Part shown: positions 1-9,107 of the stretch, in pieces | How positions within the stretch are numbered: the stretch's first letter is position 1 | Layout of the letters: each line of letters starts with the position of its first letter | Notes under the pieces: generated by a model | Databases searched by the model: none | Told to the model about the DNA's origin: nothing | What the model saw: only the letters and a program-made list of their open reading frames with translations | Source: Streptomyces sp. NBC_00704 | Lineage (GTDB): Bacteria; Actinomycetota; Actinomycetes; Streptomycetales; Streptomycetaceae | NCBI RefSeq assembly: GCF_036226605.1 | Contig: NZ_CP109000.1 | Span: 2,414,501 to 2,478,500 of the forward strand | Length of the DNA stretch: 64,000 nucleotides | Reading direction: 5' to 3' | Position numbers and translations under genes: made by a program

Positions 1-1
1 C

Positions 2-2002
2 GAGCCGGAGTCGCTCGGCCAGCTCACCATCGCCGCCCGCGAGGGCCTGGACAACCTGACCTTCGTCGTCAACTGCAACCTCCAGCGGCTCGACGGCCCG
101 GTGCGCGGCAACGGCAAGGTGATCCAGGAACTGGAGTCGGTCTTCCGCGGCGCCGGCTGGAACGTGATCAAGCTGATCTGGGACCGGTCCTGGGACCCGC
201 TGCTCGCCCAGGACCGCGACGGCATCCTCGTCAACCGGATGAACACCACGCCGGACGGCCAGTTCCAGACCTACGCCACCGAGTCCGGCTCCTACATCCG
301 CGACCACTTCTTCGGCGACGACCAGCGGCTGCGCGCGATGGTCGAGGGCATGACCGACGACCAGATCCTGCACCTGGGCCGCGGCGGTCACGACCACAAG
401 AAGATCTACGCGGCCTTCAAGGCGGCCGTGGAGCACACCGGCCAGCCGACGGTCATCCTGGCCAAGACGGTCAAGGGCTGGACGCTGGGCCCGAACTTCG
501 AGGGCCGCAACGCCACCCACCAGATGAAGAAGCTGACGGTCGCCGACCTCAAGGGCTTCCGGGACCGGCTGCACCTGCCGATCTCCGACAAGGAGCTGGA
601 GAGCGGCCTCCCGCCGTACTTCCACCCCGGCCGGAACTCGGAAGAGATCCAGTACATGCACGACCGCCGCAAGGGCCTCGGCGGCTATGTGCCGACCCGT
701 GTCGTGCGCTCGAAGCCGCTCGCACTGCCGGACGACAAGACGTACGCGACCGTGAAGAAGGGCTCGGGTCAGCAGTCGATCGCCACGACCATGGCGTTCG
801 TACGGCTGCTCAAGGACCTCATGCGGGACAAGGAACTGGGCAAGCGGTTCGTGCTGATCGCGCCGGACGAGTACCGCACGTTCGGCATGGACTCCTTCTT
901 CCCGAGTGCGAAGATCTACAACCCCCTCGGCCAGCAGTACGAGTCGGTGGACCGTGAACTGCTGCTCGCCTACAAGGAGTCGCCGACCGGGCAGATGCTG
1001 CACGACGGCATCTCGGAGGCGGGCTGCACGGCGTCACTGATCGCCGCGGGCTCGGCGTACGCCACCCACGGCGAGCCGCTGATCCCGGTCTACGTCTTCT
1101 ACTCGATGTTCGGTTTCCAGCGCACCGGCGACCAGTTCTGGCAGATGGCGGACCAGCTGGCGCGCGGTTTCGTCCTGGGCGCGACCGCCGGCCGTACGAC
1201 GCTGACCGGCGAGGGCCTTCAGCACGCGGACGGCCACTCACAGCTGCTCGCCTCGACGAACCCGGGCTGCGTCGCCTACGACCCGGCGTACGGCTTCGAG
1301 ATCGCGCACATCGTGCAGGACGGGCTGCGCAGGATGTACGGCAGCTCGCCCGAGCACCCGCACGGCGAGGACGTCTTCTACTACCTCACCGTCTACAACG
1401 AGCCCATCCAGCACCCGGCCGAGCCGGAGAACGTGGACGCCGAGGGCATCGTCAAGGGCATCCACCGGTTCAGCGAGGGCGTCTCGGGCTCGATCCCGGC
1501 GCAGATCATCGCCTCCGGCGTGGCGGTGCCGTGGGCGGTCGAGGCGCAGCGGATCCTCGCCGAGGAGTGGGACGTCCGGGCGGACGTCTGGTCGGCGACC
1601 TCCTGGAACGAGCTGCGGCGCGAGGCCGTCGAGGTCGAGCGGCACAACCTGCTGCACCCGGAGGAGGAGCAGCGCGTGCCGTACGTGACGCGCAAGCTGG
1701 CCGGGGCCGAGGGGCCGTTCGTGGCCGTCTCGGACTGGATGCGGTCGGTGCCGGACCAGATCGCCCGCTGGGTGCCGGGCCCGTACCAGTCGCTGGGGGC
1801 GGACGGCTTCGGCTTCGCCGACACCCGCGGCGCGGCCCGCCGGTTCTTCCACATCGACGCCCAGTCGGTGGTCGTCGGCGTGCTCACCGAGCTGGCCAAG
1901 GAGGGCAGGATCGACCGGTCGCTGCTCAAGCAGGCCATCGACCGGTACCAGCTGCTGGACGCGTCGGCGGCGGACCCGGGGGTCGCCGGGGGCGACGCGT
2001 AG
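2..2002 (+). CDS. aceE: Pyruvate dehydrogenase E1 component, homodimeric type (5' end outside window)
   Basis: This is the C-terminal 666 residues of the thiamine-diphosphate-dependent E1 of the pyruvate dehydrogenase complex, which decarboxylates pyruvate and acetylates the E2 lipoyl group. The frame is open from base 2 and already reads [15 protein letters not shown], the conserved stretch near the cofactor site of the AceE family, so the ATG at 101 is internal and not the start. AceE landmarks follow, such as KTVKGWTLG, the transketolase pyrimidine-domain segment [12 protein letters not shown] and the C-terminal [14 protein letters not shown]. Full-length family members are about 890-910 residues, so roughly 240 residues lie upstream of the window. 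A very strong hairpin follows the stop codon. Confidence 0.97.
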   Translation, partial: EPESLGQLTIAAREGLDNLTFVVNCNLQRLDGPVRGNGKVIQELESVFRGAGWNVIKLIWDRSWDPLLAQDRDGILVNRMNTTPDGQFQTYATESGSYIRDHFFGDDQRLRAMVEGMTDDQILHLGRGGHDHKKIYAAFKAAVEHTGQPTVILAKTVKGWTLGPNFEGRNATHQMKKLTVADLKGFRDRLHLPISDKELESGLPPYFHPGRNSEEIQYMHDRRKGLGGYVPTRVVRSKPLALPDDKTYATVKKGSGQQSIATTMAFVRLLKDLMRDKELGKRFVLIAPDEYRTFGMDSFFPSAKIYNPLGQQYESVDRELLLAYKESPTGQMLHDGISEAGCTASLIAAGSAYATHGEPLIPVYVFYSMFGFQRTGDQFWQMADQLARGFVLGATAGRTTLTGEGLQHADGHSQLLASTNPGCVAYDPAYGFEIAHIVQDGLRRMYGSSPEHPHGEDVFYYLTVYNEPIQHPAEPENVDAEGIVKGIHRFSEGVSGSIPAQIIASGVAVPWAVEAQRILAEEWDVRADVWSATSWNELRREAVEVERHNLLHPEEEQRVPYVTRKLAGAEGPFVAVSDWMRSVPDQIARWVPGPYQSLGADGFGFADTRGAARRFFHIDAQSVVVGVLTELAKEGRIDRSLLKQAIDRYQLLDASAADPGVAGGDA

Positions 2003-2012
2003 CACGGGCCGT

Positions 2013-2059
2013 GCGTGAAGGGGCGGCGGAGCCGGTCCGGCTCCGCCGCCCCTTCACGC
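2013..2059. terminator. Long perfect hairpin after aceE
   Basis: Arms 2013-2035 and 2037-2059 are perfect inverted repeats of 23 bp separated by a single base, so the apical base pairs would open to form the loop. It begins 11 bases after the aceE stop. There is no clear T-run, which is common for Streptomyces terminators. It probably ends aceE and may also serve the convergent small membrane gene. Confidence 0.8.
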
Positions 2060-2248
2060 GTTCCCCGCGCCCGTCCGTTCCTGACGCTCCCGGCCGCAGG
2101 CCCTGCCCGCGCGCGGGTAGGGCGACGGTCGCCGGACGGGAACATCCGCACACCGGGTGACGCCCCGCGGCGGCCGTTCACGACGGCGTTGAGCCGCGGG
2201 GCGGGGAGCCCTCGCCGGCCACCGGGCCGGGACGGATCCCGCCGTCGG

Positions 2249-2554
2249 TCAGAGCAGTCCGTTGCCCGTTCCCGTGGCGCCCGCCAGCCAGATGATCGCG
2301 AGCAGTGTGTCGATGGCGCCGAGGACGACGGCGACCAGGGCCGGTACCGGGCGGGAGCCCGCCCAGGTGCGGCCCATGGCCAGCCAGCCGCAGACGATCG
2401 CCGCGGGGCCGAGGACGATCCCCAGCGTGAAGAATCCGGCGACCGCGCAGACGAGGCCGATGATGCCCAGCGTCGCGCGATCCGGCCCGGACCGTGACCC
2501 CGTGCGGCCACTCGAGCGGGGGTACCTGCGGGCGCCGTTTCCGAGACCGGCCAT
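2249..2554 (-). CDS. Small membrane protein, DUF4190-like
   Basis: A 101-residue protein with a basic, disordered N-terminus of about 28 residues followed by two hydrophobic helices (GIIGLVCAVAGFFTLGIVLG and ALVAVVLGAIDTLLAIIWLA). The arrangement resembles the DUF4190 group of small actinobacterial membrane proteins of unknown function. The start is the ATG at 2554, preceded by AGGGAG at good spacing; an upstream in-frame TTG at 2560 is less likely. The gene is convergent with aceE. The 265 bases upstream of it, up to the MFS gene, hold no other gene; an AT-richer stretch at 2740-2800 is the most promoter-like part. Confidence 0.75.
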   Translation of the reverse strand: MAGLGNGARRYPRSSGRTGSRSGPDRATLGIIGLVCAVAGFFTLGIVLGPAAIVCGWLAMGRTWAGSRPVPALVAVVLGAIDTLLAIIWLAGATGTGNGLL

Positions 2555-2819
2555 CGTCAACTCCCTGGAATCCGGGGCTGTTCGATGGTCGGGTACCCGC
2601 GACAGGCGGACTATGCGCCGCGGTTGCCGGGCTGTCGGCGCGCTGTCCCCCTCCGGCAGCGCGCCGCGGCCCTGGCAGCCCTGCCATCCGGAGGGCTTGA
2701 CTAACTGTGACCTGCGGCGCGTGCCGGATGCGAGGAACCTTTAGCGTTGTCACCCTGATGAGGGATAGATGAGGGATATTCGTTGAAATCCCGTCAGGTC
2801 CGCCGACCCGGCGGGAGCC

Positions 2820-4439
2820 TCAGATGTGGCCCACACCGGCTCCCGCGTCCGCGTTCTCCCCGCGCTTGGTGAACAGCGCGACGACGACGGCGACCACCGC
2901 GACCCCGGACGCCACCAGGGACGCGAGGCTCATGCCCGAGATGAACGTGTCGTGGGCGACGTCGGCGATCTTCGCGGCGATCGCCGGGGGCGTGCCCGGA
3001 CCCACCGGGGCCGCGCCGACCTGGACCGCCTCCGACGCCTGGTCGAGCCGGTCGGGGGTGAGCGCGGGCAGGCCCGCCTCCTTCCAGTTCACCGGGAGGT
3101 CGCTGTCGACCTTGGAGGCCATCACGGCGCCCAGCACGGCCGTGCCGAGGCTGCCGCCGATCTGCATGGCCGCCTGCTGGAGACCGCCTGCCACGCCGGA
3201 CAGCTCCATGGGCGCGTTGCCGACGATCACCTCGGTGGCCCCGACCATGACCGGCGCGAGGCCGAGGCCCAGCAGGGCGAACCAGACCGACATGACACCG
3301 CTGCCGGTGTCCGTCTCCAGCGTGGACATGCCGTACATGGCGACGGCGGTGGCCGCCATGCCGCCGGCCAGCGGGATGCGGGGGCCGAGCTTGGTGATCA
3401 GCGCGCCCGCGAGCGGGGAGCCGACGATCATCATGCCGGTGAGTGGGAGGAGGTGCAGGCCCGCGTCGATGGGGCTCATGCCGTGCACGTTCTGGAGGTA
3501 GAACGTCACGAAGAACAGGCCGCCGAGGAAGGCGACCGCCATCAGGACCATGAGGATCACGCCCGCCGACAGCGGGACCGAGCGGAACAGCGCCAGTGGG
3601 ATCAGCGGCTCCCGGACCTTCGTCTCCCAGAAGGCGAACGCCGCGAAGAGCGCCGCGGAGCCGAGCACGAACGCCCAGGTCGCCCCGTCGCCCCAGCCCC
3701 AGGCCGGCGCCTTGATGAGGGCCCAGACCAGGCAGAACATCGCGCCCGAGAGGAGGGCGATGCCGAGCAGGTCGAACGAGCGCGGAGCGTTCTCGGCCCG
3801 GTGGTCGCGCAGGATGAGCACGCCCAGGACCAGGGCGAGGGCGCCCACCGGCACGTTGATGAAGAACACGGACTGCCAGTTGACGTGCTCGACGAGGACG
3901 CCGCCGAGGATCGGGCCGCCCGCGGTGGACGCGCCGATGACCATGCCCCACAGGCCGATGGCCATGTTGAGCTTCTCCGCCGGGAAGGTCGCGCGCAGCA
4001 GACCGAGCGCGGCCGGCATCAGCAGGGCGCCGAACAGGCCCTGCAGGACCCGGAAGACGACCACCAGCGCGATGCTGTCGGACAGGCCGATCGCGCCCGA
4101 GGCGGCGGCGAAGCCGACGACGCCTATGAGGAAGGTCTGGCGGTGGCCGAAGCGGTCGCCGAGCTTGCCCGCGGTGATCAGGGAGACCGCCAGCGCCAGG
4201 AAGTAGGCGTTGGTGATCCACTGGACCTCGGCGAAGGTGGCGCCCAGGTCGCTGGCGATGGCCGGGTTGGCGATGGCCACGATGGTGCCGTCGAGGGCCA
4301 CCATCATGACGCCGACGGCGACGGTGAGCAGGGTGAGCCACGGGTGGCCGCGCAGCCCCTCGGCGGGCGGGCCCTGGGACGGGTCCGCCGGCGTCCTGCC
4401 CCCCGGTCCGGTCGAGTCGATCGCGGTCTGACTAGTCAT
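2820..4439 (-). CDS. MFS drug-efflux transporter, DHA2 (EmrB/QacA) family
   Basis: A 539-residue proton-driven multidrug exporter of the 14-helix DHA2 family. LDGTIVAIANPAIASDL carries the family motif in helix 1, VQWITNAYFL the start of helix 2, and GKLGDRFGHRQ is MFS motif A in the cytoplasmic loop between helices 2 and 3. The C-terminus ends after the last helix in a short charged tail. The ATG at 4439 is chosen because the family's N-terminal region begins just after it and a promoter ends 7 bases upstream; the frame stays open further upstream but that would run through the regulator gene. It is divergent from a TetR gene 66 bp away, the usual layout for a repressor controlling its own exporter. 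The substrate cannot be read from the sequence. Confidence 0.93.
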   Translation of the reverse strand: MTSQTAIDSTGPGGRTPADPSQGPPAEGLRGHPWLTLLTVAVGVMMVALDGTIVAIANPAIASDLGATFAEVQWITNAYFLALAVSLITAGKLGDRFGHRQTFLIGVVGFAAASGAIGLSDSIALVVVFRVLQGLFGALLMPAALGLLRATFPAEKLNMAIGLWGMVIGASTAGGPILGGVLVEHVNWQSVFFINVPVGALALVLGVLILRDHRAENAPRSFDLLGIALLSGAMFCLVWALIKAPAWGWGDGATWAFVLGSAALFAAFAFWETKVREPLIPLALFRSVPLSAGVILMVLMAVAFLGGLFFVTFYLQNVHGMSPIDAGLHLLPLTGMMIVGSPLAGALITKLGPRIPLAGGMAATAVAMYGMSTLETDTGSGVMSVWFALLGLGLAPVMVGATEVIVGNAPMELSGVAGGLQQAAMQIGGSLGTAVLGAVMASKVDSDLPVNWKEAGLPALTPDRLDQASEAVQVGAAPVGPGTPPAIAAKIADVAHDTFISGMSLASLVASGVAVVAVVVALFTKRGENADAGAGVGHI

Positions 4440-4446
4440 GTGTTCG

Positions 4447-4499
4447 AGGCTAGTGACAGCCGCTGACAATTGACAAACGAGTTCACAAGTCGGTAACTG
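4447..4499. promoter_or_regulatory. Face-to-face promoters with a shared palindromic operator candidate
   Basis: Plus strand: TTGACA (4470-4475), 18-bp spacer, TAACTG (4494-4499), then 6 bases to the TetR ATG at 4506. Minus strand: TTGTCA (4476-4471), 18-bp spacer, TAGCCT (4452-4447), then 7 bases to the MFS ATG at 4439. Both transcripts would start at or next to the start codon, so both look leaderless. The near-palindrome TGACAATTGACA (4464-4475, 10 of 12 positions symmetric) covers or touches both -35 boxes, so one bound repressor dimer could close both promoters. Confidence 0.65.
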
Positions 4500-4505
4500 A
4501 CACGT

Positions 4506-5180
4506 ATGGACACCCTGCGCGAACGAAAGAAGCGGCGCACCCGGAACGCGCTGCTGCGGGCCGCCGCGGAGCTGTTCACGTCCCAGGGCTACGACGGGAC
4601 GACCGTCGACGAGATCGCCGAGGCCGTCGACGTCTCCCAGCGCACCTTCTTCCGCTACTTCGCCGGCAAGGACGAGGCGGCGCTGGGCCTGGTGGAGATG
4701 ACGGTGGCCCGGTTCGTCGAGGCGGTCCGCGACCGCCCGCCGGGCGAGGCGCCGATGCGGGCGCTGCGCGGGGCCGTCATCGAGGGCTGGTACGCGATCA
4801 ACGAGGTCGTCGAGTCCGTCGTCCCGGTGGAGCTGTATCTGCGCATGTACCGGGTGATCGAGGAGACGCCGGTGCTGCTCGCCGCGCATCTGAGACGCTC
4901 GGCGGAGGTCGAGGAGGACCTGGCGCGGGTGATCGCCGAGCGCGAGGGGCTCGACGTGGACGCCGATCCGCGGCCCCGGCTGGCGGTGGCCGTGTTCAGC
5001 GGGGCGATGCGGGCGGCGGAGCGCCAGTGGTCCGCGGGCGGGGAACTCGGCCCGGAGGCGATCCGGCTGATCACGGCGCGGTGTCTCGACGGGCTGGGAC
5101 CGGCGCTGCTGGGCGACTGGCGTGAGCCGGAACGGGCCGCGGCGTCCGGGAGCGGGTCCGGGAGGCTCGCGCAGGCCTGA
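4506..5180 (+). CDS. TetR/AcrR family transcriptional regulator
   Basis: A 224-residue one-component regulator. The N-terminal domain has the typical TetR layout: RTRNALLRAAAELF, then DGTTVDEIAEAVDVSQRTFF as the helix-turn-helix and RYFAGKDE as helix 4 (about residues 10-57). The rest is a variable ligand-binding and dimerisation domain. It is divergent from the MFS exporter and probably represses it and itself through the operator between them. The ATG at 4506 has no clear ribosome binding site but sits 6 bases after a good -10 box, which fits a leaderless message. Confidence 0.93.
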   Translation: MDTLRERKKRRTRNALLRAAAELFTSQGYDGTTVDEIAEAVDVSQRTFFRYFAGKDEAALGLVEMTVARFVEAVRDRPPGEAPMRALRGAVIEGWYAINEVVESVVPVELYLRMYRVIEETPVLLAAHLRRSAEVEEDLARVIAEREGLDVDADPRPRLAVAVFSGAMRAAERQWSAGGELGPEAIRLITARCLDGLGPALLGDWREPERAAASGSGSGRLAQA

Positions 5181-5288
5181 ACTCGCACAGGCCTGAAGGG
5201 GATCATGACCACTCGGACCGCGGTTGAAACGTGATCCGTGTCACTTGATTCACCCGAGACCCTCTCGTTCTCCTAGTGTGTCCTTACA

Positions 5289-6506
5289 GTGACTTCCTTC
5301 GACACCTCCCCTCAGCTCAACGTCTGGCGCGCGCTGGCCGCCCTGGCCGTGGTGTTCGTGATGCTGACGACCACCGGCTGGACCGCCCTGCACCAGCACC
5401 GGGGCGCCACCGCCCTGCAGAACTCGCGCACGGCGTGGGAGCACGGCCGGATCGACGGCCGGCGGCTGCCGGACCCCGCCTCGGCCCCCGCCCGGCTCGC
5501 CCGTTTCTTCGCCGCGCTGACCGCGCCGCAGCGCACCGCCCTCGCGCACGACTACGCGCTCGCGGTGGGCAACATGAACGGCGCACCCGTGGAGCTGCGC
5601 TATCGCGCCAACCGCGTCGCCCTTCAGCAGCAGATCCGGCTGGAGCGCGCACGGCTGCACGACAGTCGGCTCACCCCCGCCGGGCAGCAACTGGCCGACC
5701 GCCGCATGCACCGCTACCAGGCGCTGAGCACCGCGGACCGGCAGATCCTCGCCTTCGACCCGGAGGGCTCCGGCCGGGCCGCCGAGGTGTTCGGCAGACT
5801 CGACGACGCCGAGCGGATCTCCGTGGTCGTGCCCGGCGTCGACACCGACCTGCTCACCTTCCAGCGCACCAACCGCAGGTACTCGGCGCCCGTCGGCATG
5901 GCGCAGGCCCTGTACGCGGCCGAGCACGAGGCGAGCCCGTCGACGCGGACGGCCGTGATCGCCTGGGCCGACTACACCTCGCCCGACGGCCTGGGCATCG
6001 ACTCGGCCACCGCGATGCGCGCCAGGAACGGCGCCGTCCGGCTGAACGCCCTGCTCGGCGCCCTGCCCGGCCGCACGCCGGTGTCGCTGTTCTGCCACAG
6101 CTACGGCTCGGTGGTGTGCGGGGTCGCCGCGCGCTCCCTGCCGGGCCGGGTCAGCGACATCGCGGTGGCCGGCAGCCCCGGGATGCGCGTGGACAAGGCG
6201 GCCGAGCTGGGCACCGACGCCCGCGTGTGGGCGATGCGCGACGCCGACGACTGGATCCAGGACGTGCCGCACCTGGAGGTCGGCGGCCTCGGGCACGGCG
6301 AGGACCCGATGGCGCGGGAGTTCGGCGCGCGCGTGCTGTCGGCGCGGGAGGCGCGGGGCCACGGAGGCTACTTCGAGCCGGGCACGGACAGCCTGCGCAA
6401 CTTCGCCGAGATCGGCACCGGCGCGTTCCGTTCGGTGGAGTGCGCCCACGATGATGACGCCTGCACGGCGGGTTTGACCGACACGACAGAGGCCGGACGC
6501 GCGTAG
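5289..6506 (+). CDS. Membrane-anchored alpha/beta hydrolase, DUF1023 family
   Basis: A 405-residue protein with an N-terminal hydrophobic segment (about residues 12-34) that probably anchors it with the catalytic domain outside. The nucleophile elbow is FCHSYGSVVCG with Ser271; most DUF1023 members have GHSYG, so the Cys before His is a small variation. VVVPGVDTD (about 179-187) is the first core strand and loop of the fold, and ARGHGGYFEPGTDSL (about 345) probably supplies the catalytic His. The substrate of this family is unknown. GTG at 5289 is the start that includes the membrane segment. The 108 bases before it contain TAGTGT at 5274, a possible -10 box. Confidence 0.85.
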   Translation: MTSFDTSPQLNVWRALAALAVVFVMLTTTGWTALHQHRGATALQNSRTAWEHGRIDGRRLPDPASAPARLARFFAALTAPQRTALAHDYALAVGNMNGAPVELRYRANRVALQQQIRLERARLHDSRLTPAGQQLADRRMHRYQALSTADRQILAFDPEGSGRAAEVFGRLDDAERISVVVPGVDTDLLTFQRTNRRYSAPVGMAQALYAAEHEASPSTRTAVIAWADYTSPDGLGIDSATAMRARNGAVRLNALLGALPGRTPVSLFCHSYGSVVCGVAARSLPGRVSDIAVAGSPGMRVDKAAELGTDARVWAMRDADDWIQDVPHLEVGGLGHGEDPMAREFGARVLSAREARGHGGYFEPGTDSLRNFAEIGTGAFRSVECAHDDDACTAGLTDTTEAGRA

Positions 6507-6547
6507 AGACGCGGCAATTGCGGGTGCGCGCGGGGAGGGGACGAAGA

Positions 6548-7420
6548 ATGGGTGTCACACATACGATGAGCCGCATGGGTGACGTACTGGCCGGATTTCA
6601 TGCCGCCTGGGAGTTCGAGTCCGATTCCGTCCTCATCCGCTACGAACGGGGGCTGCGCACACCCAAGCTGCTCTCCGCGCTCGGGGAACGCCGGATCCCG
6701 CTCTCGGCCCTGGCCGGCGTGACGCTGACGCCCGGCAAGCGCGGGACGGTCGTCCTGCGCGCGGAGCCCCGCCCGGGAGCCGACCCGCTGATGGAGGCGG
6801 CCGACGGCCAGCTCAAGGAGGGCAGCGACCCCTACCGGCTGGTGCTGCCCGCCGAGCGCGCGACCCTCGCCGAGTACTACGCCGACGAGCTGAAGTCGCA
6901 GCTGACCGCCTCCGGTCCGGCCGAACGATTCCTGGTGGACGCCCCCGAGGCCCCGCTGTCGTTCAAGGCGTACGACGGCAAGGCCTCGTTCGACGGGCGG
7001 ACGGTGCGCTTCCGGTGGTTCTGGACGGGGGCGTCGTCCGCCAAGTGGAAGGCCGGCGACCAGAGCTTCGCCGTCTCCGAGCTGAGCGGCATCGAGTGGC
7101 GCTCGCCGGAGGTGTTCGAGGGACACCTGCGGCTGGTCAACGGACAGGACGCGCCGGCGCAGCCCGACCAGGATCCGGCGACCGTCGTTTTCGGGCTCGG
7201 CTACGGGCCCGTCCACGAGTCGCTGCCGTTCGCCGCGGCCGTGCTGGCGGCGGTCCGCGGGCGCGGGGCCTCGGCGGCCGTCCCGGCCACGACCGTGCCG
7301 CGCCGCGATCCGGCCGACATCGCCGACCGGATCCGCCACCTCGGCGAGCTGCACCAGGCCGGACTGGTCACCGACGAGGAGTTCTCCGTCAAGAAGGCCG
7401 AGCTGCTGGCCGAGCTGTAG
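6548..7420 (+). CDS. DUF4429 and SHOCT domain protein
   Basis: A 290-residue soluble protein. The first part (about 1-230) matches the DUF4429 family, which contains repeated PH-like halves; two similar blocks are visible (WEFESDSVLIRYERG near the start and SFKAYDGKASFDGRTVRFRW near residue 140). The last 30 residues are a SHOCT motif (DIADRIRHLGELHQAGLVTDEEF), a short helical hairpin usually at protein ends. ATG at 6548 is preferred because GGAGGGG lies 7 bases upstream. The function is unknown; SHOCT and PH-like domains suggest membrane or oligomer association. Confidence 0.85.
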   Translation: MGVTHTMSRMGDVLAGFHAAWEFESDSVLIRYERGLRTPKLLSALGERRIPLSALAGVTLTPGKRGTVVLRAEPRPGADPLMEAADGQLKEGSDPYRLVLPAERATLAEYYADELKSQLTASGPAERFLVDAPEAPLSFKAYDGKASFDGRTVRFRWFWTGASSAKWKAGDQSFAVSELSGIEWRSPEVFEGHLRLVNGQDAPAQPDQDPATVVFGLGYGPVHESLPFAAAVLAAVRGRGASAAVPATTVPRRDPADIADRIRHLGELHQAGLVTDEEFSVKKAELLAEL

Positions 7421-7458
7421 GCCCGCCCGTCCGGATCAGAACCCCGGACGCGGGCCGG

Positions 7459-8475
7459 TCACTCGCGGCCCGCGGAGGCGAACCGCATGTCCGCGTACCG
7501 GTCGCCGGCCACCTTCGCCGAGATCGGCTCCAGCAGGGCCAGCTCCGCCTCGCTCAGCACGATCGCCGTCGCCGCCGTGTTCTCCTCCACCCGGGCCGGC
7601 CTGCGGGTGCCCGGGATGGGGATCACCGGCAGACCGTGCACCGCGCCGCGCTGCTGGACCCAGGCCAGCGCGATCTGGCCGGGCGAGGCGCCGTGGGCCT
7701 CGGCCACCGTGCGGACCGGCTCCAGCAGGGCCGCGTTGACGACCGCGTTCTCGCCGTTGAAGCGGGGCTGCTGACGGCGGAAGTCGTCGGCGGTGAGGTC
7801 CGTCGCGGCGTCGGCGAACGAGCCGGTGAGGAAGCCCCGGCCGAGCGGCGAGTAGGGGACGAGGCTCACCCCCAGCTCGCGGGCCGCCGGCACCACCTGC
7901 GCCTCGATGTCGCGGCTGAACAACGACCACTCCGACTGGACCGCGGCGATGGGGTGGACGCCCTGCGCCGCGCGCAGCTCGGCGGCCGTCACCTCGCTCA
8001 GGCCCAGCTGCTTGACCTTGCCCTCGCGCACCAGCTCGGCCATCACGCCGACGGTGTCCTCGATCGGCACGTTCACATCACGGCGGTGCATGTAGTACAG
8101 GTCGATGACGTCGACGTCCAGACGCCGCAGGCTCGCCTCGACGGCCTCGCGGATGTAGGGCGCGTCGTTGCGGATGATCCGCCGCGAGGGGTCCTCCGGG
8201 GGGATCGCCAGGGCGAACTTGGTGGCGATCACGACCTCGTCGCGGTGCGCCTTGAAGAACGGCGCGAGGAACTTCTCGTTCTCGCCCGCGCCGTACGCGT
8301 CGGCCGTGTCGTAGAGCGTGACGCCCAGCTCCAGGGCCCGTTCCAGCGCGGCGCGGGACGCGTCGGCGTCCGTGGGACCGTAGGCGAAGCTCATGCCCAT
8401 GCAGCCGAGGCCCTGGACGCCGACCTCGGGTCCGTTCTCTCCGAGTCGTGCCGTGGGGATCGTGCTGGACGTCAT
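7459..8475 (-). CDS. Aldo/keto reductase
   Basis: A 338-residue NADPH-dependent oxidoreductase of the AKR superfamily, (beta/alpha)8 fold. The catalytic tetrad is intact: Asp56 (TLYDTADAYG), Tyr61, Lys86 (IATKF) and His130 (LYYMHRRD). The C-terminal cofactor-binding strand region reads PIPGTRRPARVEEN. It closely resembles the YajO/IolS-like group acting on small aldehydes. Its ATG overlaps the stop of the upstream merR-type gene (ATGA), so the two are translated from one message and the regulator probably senses a toxic or electrophilic compound that this enzyme reduces. Confidence 0.93.
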   Translation of the reverse strand: MTSSTIPTARLGENGPEVGVQGLGCMGMSFAYGPTDADASRAALERALELGVTLYDTADAYGAGENEKFLAPFFKAHRDEVVIATKFALAIPPEDPSRRIIRNDAPYIREAVEASLRRLDVDVIDLYYMHRRDVNVPIEDTVGVMAELVREGKVKQLGLSEVTAAELRAAQGVHPIAAVQSEWSLFSRDIEAQVVPAARELGVSLVPYSPLGRGFLTGSFADAATDLTADDFRRQQPRFNGENAVVNAALLEPVRTVAEAHGASPGQIALAWVQQRGAVHGLPVIPIPGTRRPARVEENTAATAIVLSEAELALLEPISAKVAGDRYADMRFASAGRE

Positions 8476-9011
8476 CGGGCGGTCCTTTCCGCTTCGTGGA
8501 GCTGGTGGTCGGGGAGCTGTTGGTCGGGGAGCTGGGGGTCGTGGGACCGGGCGCGCAGGGCGTCCCCGTAGAACGTGATCTTCCGGTCGAGCACGGCGAG
8601 CGTGTCCTGGAGTTCGGCGATCCTGGCCCGCACGTCGCGCCGGGTGTTCTCCAGCAGCTCGTGGCGCTCGCCGAACGTGTGCGCGCCCTCGCGGACCAGT
8701 TCGGCGTACCGCACCATGTCGGCGACCGGCATGCCGGTGAGCCGCAGCTTCCCGACGAGGTCGAGCCAGTCCAGGTCACGGTTGCTGTAGCGGCGCTGAC
8801 CGGTGTGCGAGCGGTCGACGTGCGGCATCAGCCCGATCCGCTCGTACCAGCGCAGGGTGTGGGCCGTCAGGCCGGTGAAGGCGACCACCTCGCTGATCGT
8901 GTAGCTGTCCCGGCCGTCCGGCCGGGGGTGCCGCGGTGGGGGCGCGGCGCAGACGTCTGCGGGGTCCGGGTTCTGCTCGATGGTCACGGGCGTGGTCTGC
9001 AACACCGTCAT
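8472..9011 (-). CDS. MerR family transcriptional regulator
   Basis: A 179-residue activator/repressor. After a 36-residue unstructured lead comes the MerR winged helix: YTISEVVAFTGLTAHTLRWYERIGLM, then RRYSNRDLDWLDLVGKLRLTGM. A coiled-coil dimerisation helix (RRDVRARIAELQDTLAVLDRKI, about 130-152) follows, and the tail contains a short QLPDQQLPDHQL repeat. No clear metal-binding Cys set is present near the C-terminus, which fits the small-molecule or aldehyde-sensing branch of MerR. The start at 9011 fits a leaderless transcript from the promoter at 9019-9049. It forms an operon with the aldo/keto reductase. Confidence 0.92.
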   Translation of the reverse strand: MTVLQTTPVTIEQNPDPADVCAAPPPRHPRPDGRDSYTISEVVAFTGLTAHTLRWYERIGLMPHVDRSHTGQRRYSNRDLDWLDLVGKLRLTGMPVADMVRYAELVREGAHTFGERHELLENTRRDVRARIAELQDTLAVLDRKITFYGDALRARSHDPQLPDQQLPDHQLHEAERTAR

Positions 9012-9018
9012 GACCACC

Positions 9019-9049
9019 ACGCTATGACCTTGGAGTGCGCTCCAAGCAA
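9019..9049 (-). promoter_or_regulatory. MerR-type promoter with 19-bp spacer and operator dyad
   Basis: Reading the minus strand: -35 TTGCTT (9049-9044), a 19-bp spacer, -10 TAGCGT (9024-9019), then 7 bases to the ATG at 9011. The dyad CTTGGAG-N4-CTCCAAG (9029-9046) fills the spacer. An overlong spacer carrying a perfect dyad is the hallmark of promoters untwisted by MerR proteins, and it lies directly before the merR gene. Confidence 0.8.
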
Positions 9050-9107
9050 GCGGATCCGGTGAGAAAACCGGAGGACTCGGCCTGATCGCATTGGTTAGCG
9101 TGCGGGA

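Noticed and set aside
2794..4341. Open minus-strand frame of 515 codons overlapping the MFS gene
   Set aside because: It is an Arg/Gly/His-rich shadow of the transporter in another frame with no family motifs.
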